Made by a program: the position numbers and the translations under genes. DNA of 64,000 nt, taken from Myxococcota bacterium (GTDB taxonomy: Bacteria > Myxococcota_A > UBA796 > UBA9615 > JAKLKC01). The DNA lies in NCBI GenBank assembly GCA_023150875.1, contig JAKLKC010000010.1, forward strand, positions 85,866 to 149,865, in the 5' to 3' direction. Shown here piece after piece: positions 1-9,159 of this stretch; the first letter of the stretch is position 1; each line of letters starts with the position of its first letter. The notes beneath the pieces were generated by a model. It was not told the DNA's origin. It ran no database searches and was given only the letters and a program-made list of their open reading frames with translations.

Positions 1-13
1 GGGGGAGAGCAAG

Positions 14-862
14 GTGTACACCCGGATCCGCATCGCCGCGAGCGCCAACGAGGAAGACGCCGACGGGATCGACTCCGTCGAGGCGAGGGCTTTGGGGGGC
101 CTCCTCGCCCTGGAGCCCGCCCGGGCGGCGCTTCCCGCGGACATCGTCCCCGAGATCTGGCCCCGGCGCCGCTTCGAGGCCGCCCTGGACGCGCTGCTGG
201 CGGTGGTGGACGCCGGGGGGGACGGGGTGTTCCCCGAGGTGGCCGAGGACGTCCGCCGGGAAGTGGCCGAGGTCCGCGCCCTGCTCGCCCGGCGCGGGCT
301 GGACTTCGTCGCCTTCCGCGGGATCGAGCCGTGGTACGAACCCTCGGCTTGGGAGACCGAGGAGTGGCTCCTCCACGAGTGCGCCGCCCCGGGCCTCGCC
401 CTCTGGTCCGATGGAGCCGCCGCGGCCCGCGTCTTCCGGGACGCCGGGCCCGGTGCCGCCCTCCGGGCCGGGCTGGAAGGCGAGGATCTCCTGCTGGTCC
501 ACCTCCCCTCCCCCGGCGCCTGGCTGCTGCGGGTGAGCGACGACGAGCCCGATCCCGAAGGGGATCCCCCCGTCGCCTCCCGGGTGGGTCCCCTGCCGCT
601 GCGCCTCCCCCGGGGCCGCCTCCGGATCGCCGAGCCCGCGTCCCTCCCCGGCGGGCCCCCGGGGGACGAGGCGGTGCGGATCCCCGCGGGGCGCTTCCTC
701 GTGGACCTCTACCTCCTGGAGGGCGCCCCCTTCTGGCCCGGCGGCCCACCGGAGGACCCCCATCGCCCGGACGTCGTGGTCCGATTGCGCCCCGTGGACG
801 AGGACTCGGAAGTGCCCGTCGTCCCGGGCCCTCCCCGCCTGGCGGGCCCCCCGTCGACTTGA
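14..862 (+). CDS. Hypothetical protein, possibly 5'-partial
   Basis: A 282-residue acidic, Trp-containing protein that I do not recognise. No signal peptide, membrane segment or catalytic motif stands out. The GTG at 14 is preceded by a GGAGAG-like ribosome site about 5 bases upstream, but the frame stays open to the window edge, so the true start may lie outside. Codon use fits the surrounding high-GC genes, and the frame ends in a TTGA overlap with the likely start of the downstream MFS gene, which suggests coupled translation. The central part is rich in Glu/Asp and Leu; the last 30 residues are Pro-rich. The function cannot be inferred. Confidence 0.6.
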   Translation: MYTRIRIAASANEEDADGIDSVEARALGGLLALEPARAALPADIVPEIWPRRRFEAALDALLAVVDAGGDGVFPEVAEDVRREVAEVRALLARRGLDFVAFRGIEPWYEPSAWETEEWLLHECAAPGLALWSDGAAAARVFRDAGPGAALRAGLEGEDLLLVHLPSPGAWLLRVSDDEPDPEGDPPVASRVGPLPLRLPRGRLRIAEPASLPGGPPGDEAVRIPAGRFLVDLYLLEGAPFWPGGPPEDPHRPDVVVRLRPVDEDSEVPVVPGPPRLAGPPST

Positions 863-2154
863 GGCTCCGCCCGGGGACCGTCGGTGCCGCCCCCGCGTGG
901 CGGCGCAACCAGCGGGCGGTGACCGCCACCGCCGCCCTGCTGTTCTTCGGCGGGACCCTGGCGACACCCTTCCTGCCCCTGTGGATGCACGACATCTCGG
1001 GCGGGGGCCGGCGGGGGGACCTCTACGCCGGGATCGCCCTCTCCGTCACCCCCCTGCTCGCCTCGGCCATGGGCCCCGTGTGGGCCCGGCTGGCGCAACG
1101 CCACGGGCTCCGGCGCAGCGCCCAGCGGGCCCTGGCGGCCATCGCCCTCCACTGGATCCTGCTCTCGCTGGCGAGCGATCCCGGCGCGGTCCTGGGGCTG
1201 CGGGCGGTGCTCGGCCTCCTGTCCGGATTCAACGCGATGAGCGTCGCGCTGATCACCTCCGGGGCCCCCGACGACCGCATCCAGCCCATCGTGGGCCAGC
1301 TCCAGACCGCCCAGATCGTCTCGGCCGCCGCCGCGCCGGCGCTGGGGGGGATCCTCTACGACCGACTGGGTTTCCGGGCAATGTGCCTCTTCCCCGCGGC
1401 CACCGCCCTGGGGGGACTCGTGCTGGTCACGGTCGCGTACGTCGAGCTCTCCTCCTCGTCGGACGCGCCCCGGCGAACGGGGGACGGCGGCGTCCCGGGC
1501 CTGCGCCGCTCCCTCCTGGGTTGGGGGCTCTTCCTGGTCGTCTCCACGCTGGCGGTCCGCTCCCTCGCGTTCCTGACTCCCCGCTGGGCCGCCACCCTGG
1601 CCGCCTCCCCCGACGACGTGGGGGCGAGCGCCGGCGCCGCGGTCACCGCCGGAGCGGTGGGGGAGTCCCTGGGGGCGGCGCACTCGGGCCGCGCCGGGCG
1701 GGCGGGGGGGCTGCTCCGGCCGGTCCGCACCTCGATGGCCCTGGCCACCGTCCTGGGGATCGCCCTGGCCCTCTCGACCACGGTCCCCGCCTTCCTCTTG
1801 ACGCGGGGGCTGCTGGGGATCGCCGCCGGTGGCCTCGCCACCTTCGCATACGCGGCCGTGGCCGCGCGGATCCCCCCCCGGGGCCGCACCGCCTCCCTGG
1901 GCACCCTCCAGTCCGTGGCGATGCTGGGGGGTGCCCTCGGTCCGCTGTTGGCTTCCGGCGTCGCGGCGGCCGCCGGGATCGCCGCCGCACTCTGGGTGCC
2001 GGCCGGCCTCTTCGCCCTCGTCCTGCTGGGCGCCCTCGCCGCTCCCCGCGCCTCCGCCCGGTTCACACCTCGGGGGGAGGCCGCTCGGGCGGAGGGTGAA
2101 GGGGGCGGGGCGGTTCGCGGTCCGCCTCGCCCCCCCGGGGAGGGATCTCGATGA
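859..2154 (+). CDS. MFS transporter
   Basis: About 431 residues of hydrophobic segments typical of the major facilitator superfamily, a proton-coupled or facilitated inner-membrane transporter of small solutes. The first helix (FFGGTLATPFLPLWM) is followed by the amphipathic loop after helix 2 (GPVWARLAQRHGLRR), which matches the MFS loop 2-3 pattern. A second half-set of helices starts after a charged central loop near residue 205. The start is taken as TTG at 859 because it overlaps the upstream stop as TTGA; no earlier in-frame hydrophobic or family-like sequence exists, although the frame is open much further upstream. The substrate is unknown. The Pro/Gly-rich C-terminus overlaps the end of the convergent DUF2231 gene by 92 bases, so the last about 30 residues are probably unstructured. 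Confidence 0.75.
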   Translation: MRLRPGTVGAAPAWRRNQRAVTATAALLFFGGTLATPFLPLWMHDISGGGRRGDLYAGIALSVTPLLASAMGPVWARLAQRHGLRRSAQRALAAIALHWILLSLASDPGAVLGLRAVLGLLSGFNAMSVALITSGAPDDRIQPIVGQLQTAQIVSAAAAPALGGILYDRLGFRAMCLFPAATALGGLVLVTVAYVELSSSSDAPRRTGDGGVPGLRRSLLGWGLFLVVSTLAVRSLAFLTPRWAATLAASPDDVGASAGAAVTAGAVGESLGAAHSGRAGRAGGLLRPVRTSMALATVLGIALALSTTVPAFLLTRGLLGIAAGGLATFAYAAVAARIPPRGRTASLGTLQSVAMLGGALGPLLASGVAAAAGIAAALWVPAGLFALVLLGALAAPRASARFTPRGEAARAEGEGGGAVRGPPRPPGEGSR

Positions 2155-2641
2155 CGCCGATCTCGAAGCGGGCCTCCCGGGCCACACCCACGCCGTGCCG
2201 GTAGACGAGGCGCCCGCCCATCCACCCCCCCACGACGAGGGCCAGGGAGGCGATCCCCGACAGGGCCACCGACAGGCCGTAGGCGTCCCCGATCCCTTCC
2301 CAGTCCCCCACCCGGAGCAGCCAGGCGATCAAGAAGATCCCCGACGACACGAGCTGGGTGCCGACGTGGGAGAGGGCGTTGGCGCGCCGCGGGGCCCGGA
2401 GCGCCCCCTGCCGGAACAGGTCCCAGAACCCCGCCAGGCCGGCGGGGATCACCGAGATCAAGCCCGCCACGAGCAGGCCGTCGGCCACGGGCCGTAAGGA
2501 GGGCCGGCCCGCCAGGTTCACGACGTCGCACACGAAGCTGGCGGGGAGCAGCACGAGGGGGATGTGGTTCAGGATGGGGTGGAGGGGCGGGACGCTCCCT
2601 CCGCCGCGGGGCGTCGAGCGGACCCGGTCCGTCGTCTCCAT
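2063..2641 (-). CDS. DUF2231-type membrane protein
   Basis: 192 residues starting at the ATG that gives METTDRV. Four hydrophobic segments are visible: LNHIPLVLLPASFVCDVV, a second ending in FWDLF, SGIFLIAWLL and the ALSGIASLALVVGGWMGG segment. The opening LHPILNHIPL motif and the short four-helix layout fit DUF2231, a family of small inner-membrane proteins of poorly known role, sometimes found with redox or heme proteins. The C-terminal 30 residues are Pro/Arg-rich and overlap the convergent MFS gene. A longer frame begins at 2827, but its first 62 codons are low complexity and overlap the divergent AAA gene, so I use 2641. The role in the cell is unknown. Confidence 0.7.
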   Translation of the reverse strand: METTDRVRSTPRGGGSVPPLHPILNHIPLVLLPASFVCDVVNLAGRPSLRPVADGLLVAGLISVIPAGLAGFWDLFRQGALRAPRRANALSHVGTQLVSSGIFLIAWLLRVGDWEGIGDAYGLSVALSGIASLALVVGGWMGGRLVYRHGVGVAREARFEIGVIEIPPRGGEADREPPRPLHPPPERPPPEV

Positions 2642-2817
2642 GGCGCGGCTCCTCCGCCCGGCCCACCGGACGGGCAGCAAGGGGCGTGCCCGGAGCGCGC
2701 GTCCGGCCCTCCCCCGCCTCCCGAGGAGGAGCGGCGGCCAGGACGGGGCCCTCCTTCCCCGTTGCGGCGGGCCCGCGGATCGGGGAACCTGACGCCCCTC
2801 TCGGACGAGCCCGACCC

Positions 2818-4572
2818 ATGGCCCCACGCAAGCGCCCCGCCTCCCCCGCCTCGCCCGCCTCCGAGGACCCGGGCTCCTCCCTGCCCGCCTGGGCCGGCGA
2901 GCTGCGCGCCCGTTACGTCTCGGGGGAGGCGTGCCTGTTCGTGCTGCACGGCAACGTCCGGGACCTCCAGCCCCACGGGAGCGACTTCGTGTCCCTGGAG
3001 GGGTTCCTGGGGCGCCTGCTGGGCCGCTCGAAGGAGGTGGTCGTCCACTACGACTACTCCCGGGGAGCCCGCTTCCCCGACACCCGGATGCGGCAGGCGT
3101 TCGGTCTGGCGGTGAACGCCCGGCGCCTGCTGAAGGGGCTGCCGGAGATCGACCCCGAGATCCTCCCCCGGGAGCCCCACCGCCTCCTGCCCCTCCTGGA
3201 GGAGTTCCTGACCGACCGCTCCCAGCGGGGCGCCCTGGTAGTGGACTACGCCGAGGCCCTGTGCCCCGACGGGGACCTGTCGTTCGCGGGGTCGGAGGAC
3301 CGGTCGTCGCTGGTCACCCTCCAGAGGTGGGCCGCCGATCCCGGGATCCAGGAGTCGGACAACCTCGTGATCCTCGTCACCGAGAACCTCGCCGACCTCA
3401 ACCGGAAGGTCCGAGGCTCGGCCCGGGTGGTCCCCATCGAGGTGCCCCTGCCCGACGAGGGCGAGAGGCTGGCCTTCGTCCGGCACCTCACGCGCCGGGG
3501 GAGGGCCGGCGCCTTCCCGAGTCCTGGGATCGGCGCGGAGCGGCTCGCCCAGGCCACGTCGGGCCTCTCGCGCCTGCAGATCGACGGGATCTTCCGCGCC
3601 GCCCAGGCCGGCGGAGGGAAGGTGGACTTCCCGGCGATCTCCGAGGCGAAGCGGGAGATCATCGAGAGGGAGTGCTACGGCCTCGTCGAGTTCGTGCGCT
3701 CGGGGCACGACTTCTCGAAGGTGGGCGGCATGGAGGCCCACAAGCAGATCCTGATGCGGGTGGTGGGGGCGATGCGGGAGGGGCGCAAGGAGAGGGTGCC
3801 CATGGGCATCCTCGTGGTCGGCCCCATGGGCACCGGCAAGTCCTTCCTCGCCGAGGCCTTCGCCAACGAGTGCGGCATGACCGCCCTCAAGCTGAAGAAC
3901 TTCCGGGACAAGTGGGTGGGGTCCACCGAGGGGAACCTGGAGAAGATCCTCTCGATCATCCGGGCCATGGGGTACGTGCTGGTGATGATCGACGAGGGGG
4001 ACCGGAGCATCGGGGGAGGCGCCTCGGGGGAGACCGACGGCGGGACCAGCAGCCGGGTGATCGCCCGCCTGAAGGAGTTCATGGCGGACACCAGCCACCG
4101 GGGGTCCATCGTGTTCGTGATGCTGACCAACCGGCCGGACAAGCTGGACGCGGACATGAAGAGGCCGGGCCGCTTCGACCTGAAGCTGCCGGTGTTCTTC
4201 CCCGAGACCAGCGCCGAGCGCAAGGCGATCCTGGCGGCCCTGATCCGGAAGAACCGGATCCGCCACTCCTTCGGCGACCTCTCGGGGCCGGCCGAGCGCC
4301 TGGGGGGCATGAGCGGCGCCGAGATCGAGGCGATGCTCTTGCGGTCCGCCGACTTCGCCGAGGAGCAGGGCCGCCCCGAGATCACCGGTGCGGACCTGGA
4401 GGCCGCCCTGGCGGACTACATCCCGAGCCGCGACACCCACACCATCGAGTACATGGAGCTGCTGGCGGTCTTCGAGTGCAGCAGCCGAAGGCTCCTCCCC
4501 GAGCGCTACCGCGACGCCAATACCGCCGCCCTCAACGCCCGCCTCCGTGAGATGCGACTCCACCTCGTCTGA
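2818..4572 (+). CDS. AAA ATPase with degenerate N-terminal and active C-terminal module
   Basis: 584 residues. The C-terminal half is a clear AAA domain: Walker A GPMGTGKS near residues 335-342, Walker B VLVMIDEGDR near 387-396, a sensor segment with MLTNRPDKLD and the RPGRFD box. The N-terminal half (about 30-290) resembles a second AAA-like fold without a P-loop: it has LFVLHGNVRDL, a Walker-B-like ALVVDYAEAL and a DEGERLAFV region. This two-part design matches the Ycf46 group. The glycine-rich stretch just after Walker B (SIGGGASGETDGG) is unusual. The ATG at 2818 is used; the longer frame upstream overlaps the divergent gene. A second Ycf46-like ATPase lies at 7536-9068, and the pair may act together. 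No substrate is known. Confidence 0.85.
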   Translation: MAPRKRPASPASPASEDPGSSLPAWAGELRARYVSGEACLFVLHGNVRDLQPHGSDFVSLEGFLGRLLGRSKEVVVHYDYSRGARFPDTRMRQAFGLAVNARRLLKGLPEIDPEILPREPHRLLPLLEEFLTDRSQRGALVVDYAEALCPDGDLSFAGSEDRSSLVTLQRWAADPGIQESDNLVILVTENLADLNRKVRGSARVVPIEVPLPDEGERLAFVRHLTRRGRAGAFPSPGIGAERLAQATSGLSRLQIDGIFRAAQAGGGKVDFPAISEAKREIIERECYGLVEFVRSGHDFSKVGGMEAHKQILMRVVGAMREGRKERVPMGILVVGPMGTGKSFLAEAFANECGMTALKLKNFRDKWVGSTEGNLEKILSIIRAMGYVLVMIDEGDRSIGGGASGETDGGTSSRVIARLKEFMADTSHRGSIVFVMLTNRPDKLDADMKRPGRFDLKLPVFFPETSAERKAILAALIRKNRIRHSFGDLSGPAERLGGMSGAEIEAMLLRSADFAEEQGRPEITGADLEAALADYIPSRDTHTIEYMELLAVFECSSRRLLPERYRDANTAALNARLREMRLHLV

Positions 4573-4618
4573 AGCATGCCTTTCCGCTCGGGCCCCAAGT
4601 CTCTGTCGTGTGGACCCA

Positions 4619-4714
4619 TGCCCGAGCCCGTGCCCGAGCCCGGCGCTCCCGTCCCGAATGATCGGGCACGGGCCTTCGGCCCTTGCACGGGCTCGGGCTC
4701 GGGCTCGGGCACGA
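4619..4714. repeat. Intergenic inverted repeat with inner GGGCC-TTC-GGCCC hairpin
   Basis: The 192-base gap between the AAA gene and rsmE holds arms made of GCCCGAGCCCGTGCCC (about 4619-4642) and its near-complement GGGCTCGGGCTCGGGCAC (about 4689-4712). Between them lies a tight hairpin, GGGCC-TTC-GGCCC at 4670-4682, extended by GCA/TGC with one mismatch. There is no T-run, so it is not a canonical intrinsic terminator, although it could still stop or stabilise transcripts. Related sequence recurs near 16270 and 63940. Confidence 0.6.
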
Positions 4715-4764
4715 ATCGCGGGGAGATGGGTGGCAACCGGATGGGCACGGTCTGAGGTTCCGCC

Positions 4765-5514
4765 GTGACGCGAAGGCTCCACGTCGACGCCACCCCCGAG
4801 GTCGGCGCCACCCTCCGCCTCGGCCCCGAGGCCCGGCGCCACGGTCGGGTCCTGAGGCTGGGCCGGGGGGAGCGCCTGGTGCTCTTCGACGGCCGGGGCG
4901 GTGAGTGGGAGGCCGAGCTGCTGGCGTGGGACCGGGACTCCCTCTCCGTGCGGGTCCTCTCCCGGGCCGAGCCGGGCCCCACCCGGGAGTCGCCCCTCCG
5001 CCTGGAGATCGCCCAGGGTCTCGCCCGGGGAGGGCGCTTCGAGGAGGCCCTCCAGGCCGGGACGGAGCTGGGGGTGGCCGCCTTCCACCCCGTCGCCTTC
5101 GAGAGGTCCGCGGTGGACCCCGGGGCCGGGTCCCTCCGCGCGTCCCGGTGGGAGGCGGTGACGCGGGAGGCCGCCCGCCAGTGCGGCCGCGCCGTCGCCC
5201 CGACGGTCTCGGTCCCCCGCCCCGCCCGCGACCTGCTCGCCCACCCCCCGGGGGCCGACCTGCGCCTCCTGCTCGTGCCCGGGGCCCCGCCCCTGGGGTC
5301 CGCCCTGCCCTCCGGCGGGACCCCTCCCCGCACGGCGCTCCTCGTCGTCGGGCCCGAGGGGGGGATCACCGCCGAAGAGCGGGACGCCGCCCGGCGGGGA
5401 GGCCTGGTGGAGGTCGGGCTCGGCCCCAGGGTGCTCCGGACCGAGCACGCGGGAGCGGCGGCGGCGGCGGTGCTCCAGTACCTCTTCGGGGACCTGGGGG
5501 GCGAGCCCCCGTGA
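4765..5514 (+). CDS. rsmE: 16S rRNA m3U1498 methyltransferase
   Basis: 249 residues, the normal RsmE length. RsmE uses S-adenosylmethionine to methylate N3 of U1498 in helix 44 of 16S rRNA on the assembled 30S subunit. The N-terminal PUA-like part includes RRHGRVLRLGRGERLVLFDGRG. The SPOUT knot part has the diagnostic LLVVGPEGGIT and LGPRVLRTEHAG motifs (the usual form is RTETA; the His change is minor). The GTG start at 4765 follows the hairpin region. It ends in a GTGA overlap with the beta-propeller gene, so the two are probably co-translated. The presence of a housekeeping rRNA methylase between two AAA ATPases may be coincidental. Confidence 0.92.
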   Translation: MTRRLHVDATPEVGATLRLGPEARRHGRVLRLGRGERLVLFDGRGGEWEAELLAWDRDSLSVRVLSRAEPGPTRESPLRLEIAQGLARGGRFEEALQAGTELGVAAFHPVAFERSAVDPGAGSLRASRWEAVTREAARQCGRAVAPTVSVPRPARDLLAHPPGADLRLLLVPGAPPLGSALPSGGTPPRTALLVVGPEGGITAEERDAARRGGLVEVGLGPRVLRTEHAGAAAAAVLQYLFGDLGGEPP

Positions 5515-7526
5515 CCCTCCGTCCCTCCCGCCTGGCGGCCCGGGTGGCGTGGGAGTGGCGGGGTGGCGGCCCCGTCACCGCGTTCCACGCCGACTCGTGC
5601 GGGACCGCCCTGGCCGTGGGAGGCGCGGACGGCGGCCTGACCCTGCTGGACGGCGACGGCCGGCGGGTGGCGGCCGCCGCCCTGGGCGCCCCGATCCGCC
5701 GGGTCCGGGTCCAGGAGGGGGGCCGATCCGCCCTCGCCCTGCTGTCGGACGGGACCCTGGTCCGAGTGCGGCGAGACGGGAGCGTCGCGTGGCGCCAGTG
5801 GATCGGGGGGGACGTCACCGCCCTGGACGCCCTCCCGGGGGACGGGCGTGCCGTGGTGAACGGCGCCTACCACCGGATGGTCACCCTGGACTCCGGCGGG
5901 ACGCGGCTCTTCGACCGCTCCGGCCCCCATCGGCTGCTGGACCTTCGCTGGGTCAGCGCGTCCGGAGCCTTCGTCGGCCTGGGGCCCCGGGGGCTGCTCA
6001 CCCTCTTCGACGCCGCGGGGGAGCCCCGTTCGCGGGTGGACCTCGGGGTGGACGTCCACTCCCTAGGGGGGGCGCCCGACGGGCCCATCACCCTCGCCTC
6101 GGGGCAGAATGGCTTGATCCTGATAGGATGCGACCTGGAGGGAGCCCGGGTCCTGGAGGTCGTCGGGGAGCGGATCACCGCCGCGGATGCCGCCCCCGGA
6201 GGCTCCCTCCTGCTGGCCGCCACCGAGGCCCAGGGGCTCTACCTCCTGGGTCCCGCGGGGCAGGTCCTCTGGCGCGGGACCCGCCCGGCGCGGATCCGCC
6301 ACGCCTCCCTCACCCCGGGCGCTCCCGGGGCCTTCGTGTTGGAGGCGCCGGGGACCCTGTCGCGCCTGTGCTTCGAGGACGAGGACCCCTGCCCCCTGGG
6401 CTGGGTGGACGTCGCCCCGCCCGGGGCTCCCCGCCCCTCGACGCCCCCGTCCCCCCTCCCGCGCCACGTCCCCCTCCGGACCCCCGCCGCCGCCGCCGAC
6501 GTCGAGGTCCGGGCGACCGAGGACGGGGCCTGGGCCCTCGTGGGCGGCCGGGACCTGGAGCGCGTGGACGACCTGGGGCGCCCCCGGGAGAGGGTGCGGT
6601 TCCCCGGGGCGGTGGCGAGGTGGTGGGTCGCCGAGCGAGGCGCGCTGGCCGTGGCATCGAACAACCTGCGCGCATTCGTCTGCGGCCCCGGAGGCGGCGA
6701 CGCGGCCTGCGTGCCCGAGGCGCTGCACCTCTGCGCCATCGCCCCCGACGGGAGCTTCGCCGTGGGGTCCTCCGGCGGCCGCTCCCTGGTGCGGATCGAC
6801 CCCACCGGAGACCGGACCGCCCGGATCGCCCTGCCGTCGGCGGCCACGGCCCTCGCCATGGGGACGGGGGGCGACCTCGCGGTCCTCCTGGAAGGGGGCC
6901 GGATCCGCGCCCACGCTGCGGACGGGAGGCTCCAGTGGGACCGGGAGGCGCCGGGGGGAGGAGAGGAGGAGGCCAGGACCCGGGCCGCCCTGGGGCCTCT
7001 GGCGACCGACCCCCTGGTGGTCGGGACCCTGCGGAGGATGTGGCACCTCGCCCCGTGGGAGGACGGCTGGCTCGCCGCCCACGCGGGGGGCCGCCTCGAG
7101 CGGCTGGACCCCCGGGGCCGGACCGTCGCCGCCGCCACCCTGGACGCGCGGATCTCGGGGCTCGCGATCCACGGCGACCGCGCGGTGGCGCTCACCCCCT
7201 CCGGCGAGGGCCGGGTGCTGGACGCGGACCTCGCGCCCCTCGGCGTCCTGGGGCTCGCCGGGCCGGGGCGGAGGGCGGTGGCCGGCCCCTGGGGACCGGC
7301 GGTGCTGGCGTGGCACGAGGACCAGGTGAGCCTCGTCGCCGGAGGCGCGACGCGGTGGACCTGGCAGGCCCCGGCGCCCGTGCGGACGGCCGCCGCCTCC
7401 CCGGCGGGCGGCCTGGTGGCGGTCCTCCACGGCGCGACCCTCACCCTCCTCCGCCCGGGCGAAGTCCCGGGCGCGGACCCGCCGGAAGACCCCACCGCGT
7501 GGCTGGAGATCCCCGGCGCGGAGTAG
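5511..7526 (+). CDS. WD40/PQQ-like beta-propeller protein
   Basis: 671 residues made of roughly 40-residue beta-strand repeats of the type ALAVGGADGGLTLLDGDG, SLLLAATEAQGLYLLGPAGQ and AVASNNLRAFVCGPGG, which suggests one or two beta-propellers. No signal peptide is seen, so it is probably cytoplasmic. The start GTG (5511) overlaps the rsmE stop as GTGA, and the gene ends 9 bases before the second AAA ATPase. The middle (residues about 300-330) is a Pro-rich linker that may separate two propellers. No catalytic residues can be pointed out. Its tight placement next to a Ycf46-like ATPase suggests a substrate-binding or sensor platform for that ATPase, but this is inference. Confidence 0.75.
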   Translation: MTLRPSRLAARVAWEWRGGGPVTAFHADSCGTALAVGGADGGLTLLDGDGRRVAAAALGAPIRRVRVQEGGRSALALLSDGTLVRVRRDGSVAWRQWIGGDVTALDALPGDGRAVVNGAYHRMVTLDSGGTRLFDRSGPHRLLDLRWVSASGAFVGLGPRGLLTLFDAAGEPRSRVDLGVDVHSLGGAPDGPITLASGQNGLILIGCDLEGARVLEVVGERITAADAAPGGSLLLAATEAQGLYLLGPAGQVLWRGTRPARIRHASLTPGAPGAFVLEAPGTLSRLCFEDEDPCPLGWVDVAPPGAPRPSTPPSPLPRHVPLRTPAAAADVEVRATEDGAWALVGGRDLERVDDLGRPRERVRFPGAVARWWVAERGALAVASNNLRAFVCGPGGGDAACVPEALHLCAIAPDGSFAVGSSGGRSLVRIDPTGDRTARIALPSAATALAMGTGGDLAVLLEGGRIRAHAADGRLQWDREAPGGGEEEARTRAALGPLATDPLVVGTLRRMWHLAPWEDGWLAAHAGGRLERLDPRGRTVAAATLDARISGLAIHGDRAVALTPSGEGRVLDADLAPLGVLGLAGPGRRAVAGPWGPAVLAWHEDQVSLVAGGATRWTWQAPAPVRTAAASPAGGLVAVLHGATLTLLRPGEVPGADPPEDPTAWLEIPGAE

Positions 7527-7535
7527 GATCGGCCC

Positions 7536-9068
7536 ATGAGCACGCCCTTCGACGACCTCCGCGCCGAGGTGGAGCTGCTGCTCCGGGCGCGGTACCCCAT
7601 CCTCGCCCTGTCCACCTTCGAGGAGGAGAGGGCCCTGCGCCTGCTTCGGGAGGCCGCCGCGCCCCTGGGCCGCGAGGTCCTGGCCTGGAGCTGCACCGAG
7701 GGGTTCCGGGGGGATGGGGCCCGCCCCCCCGGGGACGCCTCCACCCCCCGCCAGGCCCTGGAGTGGGTCGCGCGGAGCGACGGCCGGTCCGTCTTCGCGC
7801 TGCTGGACTTCCACCCCTTCTTCGGCGAGCCGGCCGTCGCGCGGCAGCTCCGGGACCTCGCCCGGGACCTGGTGCGGAGCTACAAGACGCTGGTGCTGGT
7901 CTCTCCGGTCCTGGACCTGCCCCGGGAGGTCGAGAAGGACGTCACCGTCCTGGACCTCCCCCTCCCCTCCCCCGAGGAGCTGGACGGGATCCTCACGCGG
8001 CTCCTCCAGAGCCTCCAGCGCACCGGCCGCGTGCGGGTGGACGCGGACCCCGCGCTCCGGGAGCGGGTGGTGCGGGCCACCTGCGGGCTCACCGCCGCGG
8101 AGGCCGAGAACGTCTACAAGAAGGCCATCGTCCACAACTCCAACTTCGGCGAAGGAGACCTCCCCCTCATCGTCGCCGAGAAGAAGCAGCTCATCCGCCG
8201 CGGCGACCTGCTGGAGTACGTCGAGCTGGGCGACGACCTGGGCGCTTTGGGGGGACTCGACGCCCTGAAGGGCTGGCTCCGCAGCCGGGCGGTGGCCTTC
8301 TCCGAGGACGCCCGGGCCTACGGGCTGCCCCAGCCCCGGGGCCTGCTGCTCCTGGGGGTGCAGGGCTGCGGCAAGTCCCTGACCGCCAAGGCCATCGCCG
8401 CCCAGTGGAACATGCCCTTGCTGCGCCTGGACGTGGGCGCCGTGTTCGGGTCCTACGTCGGACAGTCCGAGGGCAACCTGCGCCGCGCCGTCCGGATCGC
8501 CGAGTCCATGGCCCCGGCGGTGCTCTGGCTGGACGAGATCGAGAAGGGCTTCGCCGGGGCGGCGGGGGCAGCGTCCGCGGACTCGGGCACCACGGCGCGG
8601 GTCTTCGCCTCGTTCCTGACCTGGCTCCAGGAGAAGAGGCAGCCGGTCTTCGTGGTCGCCACCGCCAACGACGTGAGGGCCCTGCCCGCCGAACTGCTGC
8701 GGAAGGGCCGGTTCGACGAGATCTTCTTCGTGGACCTCCCCGCCGAGGAGGAGAGGCGCGAGATCCTCGGGATCCACCTGCGAAGGCGTCGGCGGGACCC
8801 CGCGACCTTCGACCTGCCGCTGCTGGCCTCCCGCAGCGAGGGCTTCAGCGGGGCCGAGATCGAGCAGGCCGTCGTCGATGCCCTCTACCGGGCCTTCCCG
8901 GAAGGCCGCCGCGAACCCACCACCGCCGACGTCCTCGCCGCCCTCGCCGAGACCGTCCCCCTGTCCCGCACCATGGCCGAGCCCATCGCCGCCCTGCGGA
9001 CCTGGGCCGCCCACCGCGCCCGGGACGCCTCGGGCCGTCGCCCGCCGTCCCCGGCGCCCGCCGGCTAG
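7536..9068 (+). CDS. Ycf46-like AAA ATPase
   Basis: 510 residues. The N-terminal region (1-200) has the Ycf46 layout: [19 protein letters not shown], a Walker-B-like [11 protein letters not shown] and [19 protein letters not shown]. The C-terminal AAA domain has Walker A GVQGCGKS near residues 274-281, Walker [12 protein letters not shown] near 328-338, [12 protein letters not shown] as sensor and [14 protein letters not shown]. Cyanobacterial Ycf46 has been linked to photosynthesis regulation, but its role in heterotrophs is unknown. It follows the propeller gene by 9 bases, so these two are almost certainly one operon. It is shorter than, and clearly distinct from, the other AAA protein at 2818-4572. 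Confidence 0.88.
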   Translation: MSTPFDDLRAEVELLLRARYPILALSTFEEERALRLLREAAAPLGREVLAWSCTEGFRGDGARPPGDASTPRQALEWVARSDGRSVFALLDFHPFFGEPAVARQLRDLARDLVRSYKTLVLVSPVLDLPREVEKDVTVLDLPLPSPEELDGILTRLLQSLQRTGRVRVDADPALRERVVRATCGLTAAEAENVYKKAIVHNSNFGEGDLPLIVAEKKQLIRRGDLLEYVELGDDLGALGGLDALKGWLRSRAVAFSEDARAYGLPQPRGLLLLGVQGCGKSLTAKAIAAQWNMPLLRLDVGAVFGSYVGQSEGNLRRAVRIAESMAPAVLWLDEIEKGFAGAAGAASADSGTTARVFASFLTWLQEKRQPVFVVATANDVRALPAELLRKGRFDEIFFVDLPAEEERREILGIHLRRRRRDPATFDLPLLASRSEGFSGAEIEQAVVDALYRAFPEGRREPTTADVLAALAETVPLSRTMAEPIAALRTWAAHRARDASGRRPPSPAPAG

Positions 9069-9105
9069 AAGGGTGCCGGCAGCGCCTCGCGACCCGCGAG
9101 TGGCG

Positions 9106-9134
9106 TTGCGGGGGGCGGGTCGGGTCCCTATCAT
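9106..9134 (+). promoter_or_regulatory. Predicted sigma70-type promoter of the reductase gene
   Basis: TTGCGG at 9106-9111 and TATCAT at 9129-9134 are separated by exactly 17 bases in the 91-base gap before the reductase gene. The -10 matches TATAAT at five of six positions. Transcription would begin near 9141, about 20 bases before the ATG. Confidence 0.5.
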
Positions 9135-9159
9135 CCGCCTTCCCTCCCCGGAGAAAGGC

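Noticed and set aside
4605..4764. Intrinsic terminator
   Set aside because: The hairpin has no T-run, so only a repeat/structure is annotated.
2569..5448. 959-residue open frame on the minus strand
   Set aside because: It lies opposite the AAA and rsmE genes, is Gly/Pro/Arg-rich with no domain, and is the kind of antisense frame that high GC produces.
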